The position numbers and the translations under genes were made by a program. The notes under the pieces are model-generated. The model made no database searches and had not been told where the DNA came from. It saw nothing but the letters and a program-made list of their open reading frames with translations. Positions 32,293-42,594 of a stretch of 64,000 nt of DNA are shown here, piece after piece. The number at the start of each line of letters is the position of its first letter. Position 1 is the first letter of the stretch. This DNA is from Schistocephalus solidus (taxonomy: Eukaryota; Platyhelminthes; Cestoda; Diphyllobothriidea; Diphyllobothriidae): NCBI GenBank assembly GCA_017591395.1, contig WEDG01004288.1, forward strand, positions 1 to 64,000. Reading direction: 5' to 3'.

Positions 32293-33049
32293 CTAGGAGA
32301 GATGCTGCCAGTCCAATGAGTCCAAAAAGTTATTAATTAAGCTCATATCTGCGAGGTCAAAAGCATGAGAGGTACAAACGGCGCTAGCCTTTTTCGATGA
32401 AACAATCGAAAGGCAACAGTGAATTAATGTATGGTCACTTTGGAAAGAGGCCCTGCTTAAAATCAACGAAGAGGGGAGCAATGTCGTTTGTGAAAATCAG
32501 GTGTAAAATATGCTTGTCTCTGGTTGAAGAACGGACAAGCTGAGACCAATTAGAAAAATTAGTGGTATCGAGGAAAGGCTGAAATCCTGGTGGACAAAAG
32601 TTTAAAATTCAGTCAATTTCAGGAAAATTAAAATCATCAGCTCCGAAAAAAATTTACAAATTCACAAACTTTTGCATCATCATCAGACGATGAATAAGCG
32701 AGTTATAAATACATCCGAGAATTGCCTTTTGCCGGGGCGACAGAATAATAGATGCGAAGTAGTAATTACCAGAGAATGATGTAACATCAAGATCATATGG
32801 GAAGTGCTAAAATGAAGCTTTAATATAGAGAATACATCCACCACCACGCTTGCTAATGTGGTCTTGACGGTATAGACCATACTGGTCTATGACAAGCAAA
32901 GAGTCGGAAATAAAGGGATGGGTCCAAGATTCAGTTACACATAAAACATCGGGCATTAACTCGAAAGTAATAGCTCTCAGTTGGGCCATCTTATTTATAA
33001 CAGATTTAGCATTAAGTAATATGACATCTAGCGAAGTTCGAGTTTCCAA
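32293..33049 (-). pseudogene. LD2 endonuclease
   Basis: 33,049-32,807: TSLDVILLNAKSVINKMAQL, MPDVLCVTESWTHPFISDSL (TESW), DQYGLYRQDHISKRGGG. 32,660-32,600: the GDFN-bearing region is damaged. 32,481-32,293: SRASFQSDHTLIHCCLSIVS (SDH). The same motifs as LD1, better preserved at the N-terminus. Confidence 0.8.
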
Positions 33050-33490
33050 ACTAGTGTTATCGGTATTTATAAAAAAGGAAGACTTGGTGGTGGGAACGTA
33101 AACTGTAGAGAGGAAGTTGCAGGCGGAAAGTAAAATGCCTGCTGTCTACAATTAGCTAAGCTGTCACTGCTTACTAAATTATGATTAGTGTAGAGAAACA
33201 TATTTGGGTGGTTTTCATTGAAAGGAAGGCTATTTTCTGCGTTAGCGAAAATAGGAGGCCTTAAAGTAGGATTTTGAGGAATATTGAAATAATATGGGGG
33301 AGAATAAGATTTGAAAATGGAACAAATTGTTTTGGAAAACTGTTGCATAAGGTAAAGATTTTATAAATTGGGGAGCCTGGGAAGTTGTTTGGTTGGGATA
33401 ATTGCGAAGGAAATTTTGGGTATGTAAAGTAGATGCTGGAGGGTTATAAGGTTTTCCAACTATAATGACGTTTTTCTTTTTGGAACTTAA

Positions 33491-34200
33491 TTAAGGAGCA
33501 TACTTAGACTTGCCCAGGTTATTGATAAGTTTAATAGATTGGACAGCTGAGACCGGAGTGGATAGCGTGGAATGGGAACGAGGCGGACTTGACCCACTTT
33601 TGTTGACTAAGTCAACAGTAGGAATACAAGGAAAACTACGTTGAAACGGAGAAGCAGTCGGTCTTGGTACTTTAGACGGAGTTACTGACATTAAAGGTGG
33701 GCTTACGACATGGCTGATAGCTACTGTGTTTGAAATTCCTATTCGCGAGGAAGAAGGCGTTAATGGATTCGTTGGAAGAAATGCGATAGGTGATGTTAAG
33801 GGGTGTTTGAACAGAGGAGATTGCTGTACCGTCTCGTCATGGTTTGCATAGCCATGACCAGACTTATGGATAATGGATTGAGAGGCCGAAGACCTATGCG
33901 AGAGGGGAGACACATTCCTTCGCTCCATCGGTGTAAGATCCCGACAAAGGAAGCATTTTGCAACTTCTAGATAACGGGAAATGTGGCCTCATTGTGCAAA
34001 GATAGAGTCCACCTCGATTGGTGAATCAAAGGGTGACTCATATAGGTGGATTTTTGCTACGTGGGGAGAGACGATTGGCTTCCGCTATTTCATAGTTGCA
34101 ACCGCACGAGTACAGGAGTCTACGGCAACGTCAAAAGGTCGTCTGTCTCGGGAAACATTTTTTAAAAGAAAATTTTAATTTATTTTATGTCGGTCTTATG
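33491..34200 (-). pseudogene. LD2 ORF1 (gag-like, with a damaged zinc knuckle)
   Basis: A single minus-strand frame with two stops: 'KIHLYESPFDSPIEVDSIFAQ' region, stop, GHISRYLEVAKCFLCRDLTP, then a 145-codon Ser/Pro-rich tail (33,928-33,491). Q-stop-GHISRY---KCFLC looks like a C-x2-C-x-GH-x-C-x-C knuckle that has lost its first cysteines. No recognised enzymatic domain. LD1 lacks this whole segment. Confidence 0.5.
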
Positions 34201-34597
34201 TTTCACTGGCAACCAAATGGACGATATAGTCCAGACGCTGACATTCATGAGAGGGCAGAGCAGAGATTTTACCGTCGAATAAGTTACCCAGTATAAAGAG
34301 AACTGATCAAAACTTTAACATACAATCATTACAATTTTGTACAGCAGAGAGATCAAGCTGCTTAGCTTAAACAACTGGTTGTATATGCATAGTAATGCTG
34401 TGATTTCTAGATGCAACCAAGTAACGCTTCCATTCAAGGGCCAAGATCTTGCAACAAGCTGAGATTTTCGTTTTCTTTTTTGCTAGGAGGAGGCTTTAAT
34501 TTGGTCAAACTTAAGAAAAATCAGGCAAATAATATTCTGCGACAAATGTTTTTCAAAAATTTTAAGGACTGTTATACGTGCTTGAGAAAACTTCTTA

Positions 34598-36624
34598 ATA
34601 ATAATAATAATAATAGTTGTATTTAATACCGGTTTATAGGCATTGTCAGGTGAAATATTCAGTGGGAAGAGGCTGGCAGTGAAAAAAAACTCCTGAATAT
34701 ATATCATTATATGTGTTTTTCCTATTTTCATGTTATTCAGGAGAAAAAACTGCCGCCTGTAAGGATGATAGCAATTCAGATCAGGGAAGGGCTAACACAA
34801 TTGCAGTCTGTATGCAGTCTCTCTGTCTTTGCTAGGAACCGGGATTCTGCCTCAGGCAAGAAAGCATCCGTGTACGGTCGCTCACTGTCTGCCGAAGAAG
34901 TCAACGGGTGCAGGCTGCAGAGACGGTGCCGTATCCCTCAAGGTAACACCTGGGATCGAGTTCAGATGCCGCGCACTCCGTCGAACAGGAAAACAGATTC
35001 TACCGTGTCGGCGCCCAGAATTCTGGGAAACTGTTCTGAATGCAAAAAAACTAGTAATGGTAATCTTAAACAAAAGAATAAATCCGTTGGACTTTTTTAT
35101 ATTATGGGGAAGTTTATTCCACATGGCCATGGCGTTTATCGAAAAGAACCGTCGATACTTAACTGTGCGAGCTAATGGAAGAAATAAAAAGACATTGCGA
35201 TGACTGCTGCGCCGAGGATGGTCAAGCTGCCTCACAGTGATAAGGGGATTAAATGTACGATTATTCAAAAGCTTAAAAAGCAAAAAAATAGTCCCTTCTG
35301 CACTCGGCGAAACCATAAGGGATCAATGTTAACAAGGCCACAGCGTTCTTGATACGACAGATTACGGTGCTCCAACGATAAAATTCTTTTCGTGAAGAAG
35401 TGTTGGACCGATTCTATTTTTCTTTCCGTTCGCTAGCGCGCAGAAGGCTAAATAGAAACGAGCAGTATTCCAGGCCAGGTCTGACGTACATTTTATAAAG
35501 GCGAAGTCTAATATCAATAGTTTTAAAATTTCGGAGGATAAACCCGGCAGTTCTGCGTGCTTTGGAGACAATCAGGGCGCAATGCTCTGAAAGATTGAGA
35601 CCGTTGGAATATGATATGCCCAGGTCCTTAACAACGCCAGGTACATTTTATATCGTGGCCATCTATGCTAAGATGAGGCTGATGGTTGTCACCGACAACC
35701 ATAACGGAAACATTTGTGCCAAGAAAGGGAAAGGCGCCATGTGCAGCACCACTGGGCAAAACGCCTCGAGATCATTTTTTTAATAGATCAATCGCGGTGT
35801 CGCGATCTGCCGGCTTGTATCGATAGGCAACTTTTAAATCGTCGGCATACATAAAGGGCCTACCATTTCGAAATACACCTGGCACATCATTGACAAAAGA
35901 CAAAATAAAAAGCGGGCCTAGCACACTACCCTGAATAACTCCACTCCGCACACGTGCCGAGTTTGAGATAGCATTGGAGATCTTAACATGTTGTGTACGA
36001 GAGCTCAGGTAAGAAGATATCAAGCTCAGAAGTTTACCACATATACCGAAAGAGGAGAGTTTCAGGAGAAGAAGGGCATGGTCAACACGATCGAAGGCCT
36101 TGGTGAAATCGAAATAGACTATGTAAAAGTGCAAAGCCATTATCCCTAGATTGTAGAACATGATCAAAGAAAGAGAGCTGACATGTGTCACAAGACCTAG
36201 TTTTGAGGAACCCATGCTGGGCTGCACTCAATAGGTTATTCTCAGTTAAATGATACATCATCTTATCTTTGATCAAGGTCTCCAGGATTTTTCGAAGCTG
36301 CGGACAGTGTGTTGATTGGCCTAAAAATCGTCAAATGACGTAGATTGGCCGCGTTTGGGGATAGGTAGAATATGCGATTCCTTCCATACACTGGGGAAAG
36401 GTTTCACTTTCAAGAGCTAGATTAAATATCTTACATAGAAGTGACGGGAAAATATCATTAGCATCCGCCTTTATAATACTGATCGGTACGCCATCTGGTC
36501 CAGGACTATAAGATTGACGAAAACGTCAAATGGCTACGGTTACGTCCCAGAGGGTAAAAGTTATGGTTTCGAGGACGGCACCGGTCCAAACCTGGATGGG
36601 CGGATGGATAGTATAACAGATCCA
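34598..36624 (-). mobile_element. LINE H nested in LD2
   Basis: Minus-strand LINE of a third Jockey/CR1-group family. It interrupts the LD2 5' leader: LD2 stops at 'gagaaaacttctta' (34,597) and resumes at 'gtataacgatacaaggctat' (36,625), whereas LD1 is continuous there. The 3' end is an (ATT)n tail, read as ataataataat at 34,598-34,614. Confidence 0.75.
34882..36510 (-). pseudogene. LINE H reverse transcriptase
   Basis: From 36,510: SPGPDGVPISIIK; 36,276-36,082: HLTENNLLSAAQHGFLKTRS; 36,227-35,772: LHFYIVYFDFTKAFDRVDHA (motif A), ISSYLSSRTQHVKISNAISN, 'SGVIQGSVLGPLFILSFVND' (motif B), RPFMYADDLKVAYRYKP (motif C). 35,316-34,882 holds the C-terminal part: 'RRSSHRNVFLFLPLARTVKY', FSINAMAMWNKLPHNIKKS. 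All catalytic motifs are intact, with a few frameshifts. Confidence 0.85.
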
Positions 36625-36840
36625 AGTATAACGATACAAGGCTATATCCGGTGAAAACGTTGACTCTAAAGTTTCAGGCCTGTAGGACAGGATGAGCACC
36701 ACAGGTATAAGCAGGTGATAATTTGTTAAAAATGCAGTTTTTTAACAAATCAGGTAGCAATTTAAGCTTTGGATAAGGAAATCCTGAAAAAATTAGAACT
36801 TTCACTTAGCTTTCAAAAACGACCTGCGCGCCTTGACCTT

Positions 36841-37490
36841 GACATTAAGTTGCGATGCACTTTGTTTTTCTGGCACGCTTAACATTGCCTAGTCCAAAGG
36901 GCAATGTCAGAGTACATCTTTGGCCAGACAAAGTGAGGTGCAATTAGTTTGCGACCGGTGCGGATGCCGGGATGCGACAGAGAGTGAAAATTGTCAAACA
37001 CTTCTTTAAGATAGGATAGTTGAACAACAGGTCGCGGAATGCCTGTAGACCAGCCACATAAAATCGTATCTGGTGATGCTGGGAGTGGTGCAGCTTGAAG
37101 CTGCAGATTACTAGATGTTTGTAGGTTAGTTATGAACTCGTCTTCTAGTTGGAGGTCTGCAAGCTTCGCCAGGTCGAAGTTGGATGACAAGGTGTAGATA
37201 TCCGGTCTGGATAATGCATCAGCAACGACATTGTCACTGCCTCGGGCGTAGCGGATATCAGCATTGATTTGCAAAATATAGTCAAGGTGATGAACTTCTC
37301 TGGGGGAGTACCTATCTGGTTTGGTCTTTAGGGCATAAGTAAGAGGGTTGTGGTCGGTATGACCCCTAAAAGCTCTTCCCTCTAAAACGTGGCGAAATTG
37401 ACGTATAGCCAGGTATATTGCAGGGAGCTCGCGAGATAATGTACTGTAGCGAGTCTGTGCCGGTTTTAGCTTCTGTGAAGAGACAGTCAA
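36841..37490 (-). pseudogene. Ty3 RNase H end and integrase zinc domain
   Basis: Open for 203 codons: YSTLSRELPAIYLAIRQFRH, FRGHTDHNPLTYALKT, RYARGSDNVVADALSR (RNase H), then HSLSHPGIRTGRKLIAPHFV, WPKMYSDIALWTRQC, and, past a stop, ACQKNKVHRN. This is the H-H-C-C integrase zinc-binding domain, complete apart from the stop. LD2 begins straight after it. Confidence 0.85.
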
Positions 37491-37770
37491 TGACTAACTG
37501 TTTATTCATCTGTTGATGCCAGACTCCACCTACAGCACTGTTGGAAGCGTCAGTTGTCAAAATCAACTGCGTAGAAGCATCAGAGTTGAGCTGGTGCAGC
37601 ATGGTCGCATCAGCTAGGGCTTTCTTGGTTGCCTCAAAAGCTGAGTGAGCTACCGGTGAAAGTTCGATTGGCTTGGCTTTCGACTTAAAAAGATCAGTCA
37701 AGGGTGCAAGTGTTGCCGCACAGTTGGGAATGAAACACCGGTGTAATCGATTAGTCCAATGAAACGTCAC
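37366..37770 (-). pseudogene. Ty3 RT thumb and RNase H start
   Basis: FIPNCAATLAPLTDLFKSKA, 'FEATKKALADATMLHQLNSD' and QLILTTDASNSAVGGVWHQQ (first RNase H Asp). A frameshift near 37,500 moves the sequence to the next frame, where VSSQKLKPAQTRYSTLSREL continues. Confidence 0.85.
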
Positions 37771-37849
37771 AGTTGTGTAAGGGTCTTGGGAGCCGGAAAG
37801 ACAAAACGCTTTGCACCTTCTCTGAAAGTGGTTTGATTACATGCTGGTT

Positions 37850-38400
37850 GACGTGATTATTGAGGAAATCAAGAGAAGGAACGCCGAAAAGGCATTTGTC
37901 GACGTTTTATTGCAAGCCATGTTACTGGAAACGATCGAAAACTTGGCGCAAGTGCGATGCGTGTTCCGCTGGCGAAGAGATTGTGACGAGTATGTTGTCG
38001 ATATAGACCAACGTAAACAAAATACCCCGCAAGACCTCATCAATAAACCGCTGGAAGGATTGGGTCGCGTTACGCAAACCGAAAGGCATGCGCAGAAATT
38101 TGAACAAGCTAAGAGGCGTTGTGATGGTGGTCTTGGGGATGTCTTCCTCAGCGACCGGTATCTGATGGTATGCTCTCACGAGGTCTATCTTGTAGAAAAT
38201 GTCTTTCCAGCCAATGTATGAGAAAAATCGTGAATATGAGGAATGGGATACCGATCAAGGATGGTTGCTATGTTCAAGGCACGATAATCACCACATGGCC
38301 TCTAATCATCGGCCGATTTCTTGGGGACCATGTGCAGTGGAGAGGCCCATGGGCTGGAAGAAGGGCGAATAATCCCAAAATTTAGCATGTGTTCCAACTA
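37850..38400 (-). pseudogene. Ty3 reverse transcriptase with a mutated active site
   Basis: [40 protein letters not shown] (with a stop just before), [40 protein letters not shown] and [11 protein letters not shown]. The catalytic YIDD reads YIDN: codon AAC at 37,996-37,994 replaces the second Asp. Several stops and a frameshift upstream confirm decay. Confidence 0.9.
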
Positions 38401-38880
38401 ATTTCTAGCTTTTCGTAGCTTTTCTGGATGAAGCCTGCGTGGATGTTTAACTGTGTGCTGAACTTGTTCGGTAAACTGACAAGGTTTAGCGAGGGATGGA
38501 TAGCCCTGCAAAATGTCAGCAAATGGCGAACTTGGGATATTCAAGTGTATGCCAACTGAAGGTGCAGAGGTGACGATACCGACGGTGAAAAGTTTGTTTG
38601 TGGCATCAATTAGTCTACGATGTTTCAAATCAACTGCAAGGCCAAAATGTGACAGGAAATCAGCTCCAATAATGGTTGACTGGACATTGGCTTGAATAAA
38701 GACCCATTAAAAATGTCGCCTCAGACCAAGGTCAAGAGTCAGGGACTGTTGTCCATATGTGTGGATTGCGATGCTGTTAGCAGCTTGTAATGAGAATTGC
38801 GAAATCTTGAGGTGGTGACATCTAGGAGTTGGGATTACACTAGCCTCAGCACTGGTATCAAAAAGGAAATGGAGACCACT
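38398..38880 (-). pseudogene. Ty3 aspartic protease
   Basis: HFLFDTSAEASVIPTP: the D-T-G-A active site has become D-T-S-A. Then, with one stop, 'QSTIIGADFLSHFGLAVDL' carries the usual flap-side I-I-G-A-D-F-L signature. 38,628-38,398 (LKHRRLIDATNKLFTVG, 'FTEQVQHTVKHPRRLHPEKL') is the protease-to-RT spacer. Confidence 0.8.
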
Positions 38881-38987
38881 CGGCTTATCAGTGATATAGA
38901 AGAGGCGACTGGGTTATTATTGGCCATCAAAAGTCATCCCCATTACTGGTTGGCGTTGTCGTTTAACTGTTGCGGTGGCTGTGGGAT

Positions 38988-39044
38988 TGCGTACGGTGGA
39001 ATATACCTGCGTTGTTTCCCATCGTAGGTACGATGGTACCAGCA
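38988..39044 (-). pseudogene. Ty3 gag CHCC knuckle, two cysteines lost
   Basis: CWYHRTYDGKQRRYIPPYA fits C-x2-H-x9-C-x3-C exactly, except that the third and fourth positions are Tyr instead of Cys. This motif spacing is characteristic of CsRn1-clade Gag. Sequence upstream to about 39,100 may be gag but has stops. Confidence 0.65.
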
Positions 39045-39099
39045 CAGGGTCTGTGGCTGCCGTTCCCGTTATTGGGATCGTCGACGTCGATATGTTTGA

Positions 39100-39459
39100 C
39101 GCCTGGTTGACTGAAGATTGCTAATGGCAGGACACATTGTGCTGACTCACATGCAAAAGAGGCGTACCTTATCCATTAAGTCTACCTATTACCTGATGCG
39201 CACGCTATTTTGGGCTTGCGAAAGGCCTAATGATGGTGCGGCCCGTCTAGAGGCGTAACAGCACGATGACAACTCCACATAGGGTGTGTCACGTTCTGGC
39301 TTTAGAGTGCCTTACTGAGCAGAAGTGCAAAATTATCAGATCTTTAAGTGGAGACCGATATCTGTTGAAGATTAGAACATGCAGCACCGCCAGGGTAGCA
39401 TTCCATTATTTTTTGTTCGCAAGATTGAATTTGGAAACACCATAACATGAGTATACAGT
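39100..39459. other. Unassigned stretch between the Ty3 element and CR1-K
   Basis: Could contain the rest of gag and the 5' LTR, but no match to the probable 3' LTR region (28,080-28,405) was seen. Confidence 0.35.
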
Positions 39460-39479
39460 CAAAAACAACGCTCATGAAT

Positions 39480-39817
39480 TCCTCAGGTCATTCAGAGGAA
39501 AAAATGTGGTTGGCATTGTAGTTAAGGATGCCCTACACCGAGAGAATTGTGTAGTTATCCAGGGTTAACCTGAATCAAATGCTCCTACCGCGAAGGAAAG
39601 GAGCTCCGCTGACCTTGATATGTTTCAGTGCCTGCTGAACGATATACTTCAATCGGGAGGGAAGGTGATCGTTCGCGCGGCTTTCAAGATCAGAAAAAAG
39701 AAAAATGAACAGTCAAAAACTGTGAGACCAGGGCATATCGAAAATGTCTTCGACGGTAAGGAAGAGGTTAAGCTGCTTCTCTTTCGGAAGACCAACCTCC
39801 AAAACTCCAATAAGTAG
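39480..39817 (+). pseudogene. CR1-K ORF1 C-terminal part
   Basis: FRGKNVVGIVVKDALHRENC, then a stop, PESNAPTAKERSSADLDMFQ, LLNDILQSGGKVIVRAAFKI, 'EVKLLLFRKTNLQNSNK'. The 'R-CVVI-G-PES---P--R---D' and following pattern matches CR1 ORF1 proteins. The 65-codon frame (39,620-39,817) is its 3' half. Confidence 0.6.
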
Positions 39818-39996
39818 GTTATTTCATCCATGCTACTCTCCATAGAACGACTGAAAGGCCGCGAACGAGTAATGAATTGAAGAGGCGACTTGCAGCTGCA
39901 GAGAACAGCCTGGTTATTTTCAGGGGACCATGATACAGAGAAATGTGGTTTAGTTCTGGAACCAGGCAATGCTCTTGATGACAGCAGCAGGTAGTA

Positions 39997-40775
39997 TTGG
40001 AAAATGGAGTTTTGAGTACCACGTGTTGTCAACTTAACTTTCTGTATATCAACGCCCAAATTCTGTTTTTAAAAATTGATGAACTGAGAGTACAGGTAGC
40101 CATTCTGTCCCCTGCTATTATAGCAAGCACAGAAACATGGCTGTCACAGAACATCAGTAATTGCAATGTAGCAGTATCCGGGTACCTTTTTTTCAGGAGA
40201 GACCACATCCACCGCCAGGGTGGAGGAGTTGCGATGTATGTAAAGAGAAACTTCACTGCGTGTGAAAGGACAGAGAAGATTAACAAAGGTTATTGAGGCT
40301 ATTTGGCTGACTATAAAGACACAGGGATCGCAGTCCCTTGAATTTATGACTCTCTACTGACCACTGGGGACGGACACCGACGCTGATTCTCGTTTGGTGG
40401 AGAACATAAAAAATATTGGTAGTTGACGTTATGTTGCTCTCATGGGTGAATTTCCCTGCACCCAGCATTCGATGGAACGATCTGCAGGCGCAGTGCTCAA
40501 ACTATGCCTTCGATCGCCGTCTGTTAAGGACAAGACTTGCAGCTCTTCTCACACAAAATGTATTTGTTCCACCGCGAGCGCGTGATGGACAACAGGTTAG
40601 TTGTTTAGATTTCGTCTTCATTAAAGATCCTGACAGTATAGACGAGATATACTGCCTACTTCCGCTTGGTCGAGGTGAGCATCCAGTACTCTCCTGGGAG
40701 TACAGTTTTTATTCGGTACCATCTGCAATAAATGAAACCAGGCCCAATCTATGCGAGGATTGTTTTGCGAAATAA
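39997..40775 (+). pseudogene. CR1-K endonuclease
   Basis: 39,997-40,296: LNFLYINAQILFLKIDELRV, IIASTETWLSQNISNC (TETW), YLFFRRDHIHRQGGGVAMYV. 40,416-40,775: 'VNFPAPSIRW', where the GDFNAP metal site is damaged to G-N-F-P-A-P-like sequence, then SCLDFVFIKDPDSIDEIYCL, and GRGEHPVLSWEYSFY, where the SDH motif reads G-E-H. Catalytic residues are lost. Confidence 0.8.
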
Positions 40776-40902
40776 GAGCTGTGGCATTAAGAAAAGACTA
40801 AAATTTTCTCTTCTCCGGGAACGTTACTGAGGACCGGAATTAATTTAAGGAGTGTTTGTTGAATCTACTGGAATGCCACTGTGGGTCATCAAAACTTCGG
40901 AT

Positions 40903-41604
40903 ATCCGACCAATCATAGTGGCTAACAAGAGATCTAAAACAGAGAGCTTAACAGGAAAGGGAGGCTTTGAAAGAAATTTTGCCGATCCAATGAAAATATA
41001 GCCCTGCGAGCATAAGAAAATCAAAGGAAAAGGTGTAAAGCTTGATCTTCAAAAAACGGGATTACGAGGGGAATTGGCTCTAGTGAGCAGTTTACAATCC
41101 CAAATTGCTCTACAGCTATTTGGCGAAAAAGCACAGGTAACAGGAATCTGATTCCTGTTATGAGAAACGATGACGGTTTCGAAAATTTAGGAATAAAAAA
41201 CAAACCTGAACACTTTTTGCAGTCTTTTAACTCGGTTTTCACCAGAGAAGTCTATCCAACCAACCACAGTGGCTATCAAGAGATCTAAGAAGAGAGATTA
41301 TCAGGAAATAAATGCTTTTGAAGGAATGTTTCTGATCCGATGAATATGTAGACTTGCTAGTATACAAAAATCAATGAAACAAGGTTAAAAAATTGATCTT
41401 CATTAGACGAAGGGAATACGAGGGGAATTTGCTCCAGTGAGCAGTTCACAAACCCAAAATTTTTCTGTAGCTATTAACAAAAAAGCACGTCTAATAGAAA
41501 CCCGATTCCTGTTATCAGTAGCGTCGACCGTTCCTAGATATCATAAATTAGTATCAAAGCTGAACACTTATATCATTTCTTTCAGTTTTCACCAGAGAAG
41601 CTGT
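40903..41604. repeat. ~351-bp imperfect tandem duplication in the CR1-K linker
   Basis: Unit 1 (40,903-41,253) and unit 2 (41,254-41,604) share 'atcc-accaa-ca-agtggct', 'aagagatctaa', 'tacgaggggaatt', 'ccagtgagcagtt' and 'ttttcaccagagaag' in the same order and spacing. The copies have diverged clearly, so the duplication is old. Confidence 0.75.
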
Positions 41605-41704
41605 TTTCATTCCCTCTAGTTACGAGACTATGGGAGCGCCAATTATTCTGGATATGCTCTTTGCGATAAGAGGCCATCATTGATGTGCTAAAACTTTTGA
41701 AGGC

Positions 41705-42500
41705 ATGCGAACCCCAGCCCCGAGAATATTCCAGCAAAGCTGCTCCTCTAACTTGCTCGAGAGCTGGCAAAACCACTATCCTTTCTTTACCAGAAATCGT
41801 TCGATAAAGGAATTCTTCCTCCAGCCCACATTAAACTGCCTCACAAAAGCGGTAGCCGCACCCTTGCTACAAACTACAGGCCTGTCAGCCTCTCAGGAGA
41901 ATGTCAAAAAAGGAATTAATTATTTATTTAGAAACCCATTAACTATTATGCAATGCTCAATACGGCTTTCGTGGTGGAAGATCGTGCATTACGAACTTAC
42001 TTTTTACGGTGCTAAGCTCAAAAAAGGACTAGGTGCAAATTACACTGTACATGTGGCCTTAATTGATTTCCAGAAGGCCTTCGATTGAGTTACGAACCAG
42101 CCTCTCCTTTAAAAGTTGAGAATGTAAGCAAACTTCTAACGTGGATCGAGCATATACTCGTTGGTCGTTCCCAAGTGGCCTGTGTAGGCGGAGAGCGATC
42201 AAGGTGCATAGTCATCGAGAGTGGAGTCCCACAAGGTTCAGTGCTCGGACCGATCGTATTTATCTTGTTTATTAATGATTATGTACAAGAATTGGACTGT
42301 TACTTTGCTATGTATTCAGACGATATACAAAGCTGAAAAGTCATCCACAATGCTGCCGATGGAGACGATTTCCATGACAACCTTCGTCGATTGCACAAGT
42401 GGTCCCGAAGATGGCTCTTGTCATTCAACTCAAACAAATGTACCGAGCTACGTCTGGGAAATCGAAATCAGGTCACTGATATGTGACCCAACTATTTAAA
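41705..42500 (+). pseudogene. CR1-K reverse transcriptase
   Basis: 41,880-42,088: GLGANYTVHVALIDFQKAFD (motif A). 42,085-42,336: 'KLLTWIEHILVGRSQVACVG', SGVPQGSVLGPIVFILFIND (motif B), FAMYSDDIQS (motif C reads YSDD). Next frame: NLRRLHKWSRRWLLSFNSNK, then 'PNYLNG'. Three frameshifts or stops. Confidence 0.8.
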
Positions 42501-42542
42501 CGGTATGTCATTCCACGATATTACGATCTTCATGTGACAAGT

Positions 42543-42588
42543 AAGGAGTTCAAGGGCGAAAGCCGATTTCCCTCAAATGCATTGAACA
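42543..42588 (+). repeat. CR1-K 3' stem-loop
   Basis: AAGG and CCCT form the outer stem; GGC (42,555-42,557) and GCC (42,562-42,564) close the inner loop. Ends 'caaatgcattgaaca', with no clear repeat tail. Confidence 0.6.
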
Positions 42589-42594
42589 CCTTCT

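Larger units (their letters stand above)
29490..36840 (-). mobile_element. LD2: family-D LINE inserted in the Ty3 integrase
   Basis: Full-length second copy of family D. 3' end near 29,490 ('cccgaagggccccatc' stem and 'aaataaattg'), 5' end at 36,840 with the same AAGGTCAAGGCGCG start as LD1. Contains ORF1, endonuclease, linker and RT in order, and carries LINE H between 34,598 and 36,624. No target duplication is obvious at the Ty3 borders. Confidence 0.8.
28060..39050 (-). mobile_element. CsRn1-like Ty3 LTR retrotransposon, decayed and split by LD2
   Basis: Minus-strand order gag knuckle (39,044-38,988), protease (38,880-38,640), RT (38,400-37,850), RNase H (37,770-37,150), integrase zinc domain (36,990-36,841); then the 7.35-kb LD2 insertion; then integrase core (29,489-28,860) and C-terminal domain (28,849-28,463), and a probable 3' LTR start near 28,405. 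The C-x2-H-x9-C-x3-C spacing of the gag motif is the CsRn1-clade type known from trematodes. Neither LTR pair nor a primer binding site could be established. Confidence 0.8.
39460..42590 (+). mobile_element. CR1-K: decayed CR1 LINE
   Basis: ORF1 end (39,480-39,815), endonuclease (39,997-40,775), linker with a 351-bp tandem duplication (40,903-41,604), RT (41,880-42,500) and the CR1 3' stem-loop (42,543-42,575). RT sequence after PNYLNG is missing: the element jumps straight to the 3' end. Confidence 0.75.

Noticed and set aside
34711..35203. Two plus-strand frames of 154 and 124 codons
   Set aside because: Antisense to the C-terminal RT of LINE H, which is readable on the minus strand.
37841..38221. 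126-codon plus-strand open frame
   Set aside because: Antisense shadow of the Ty3 reverse transcriptase.
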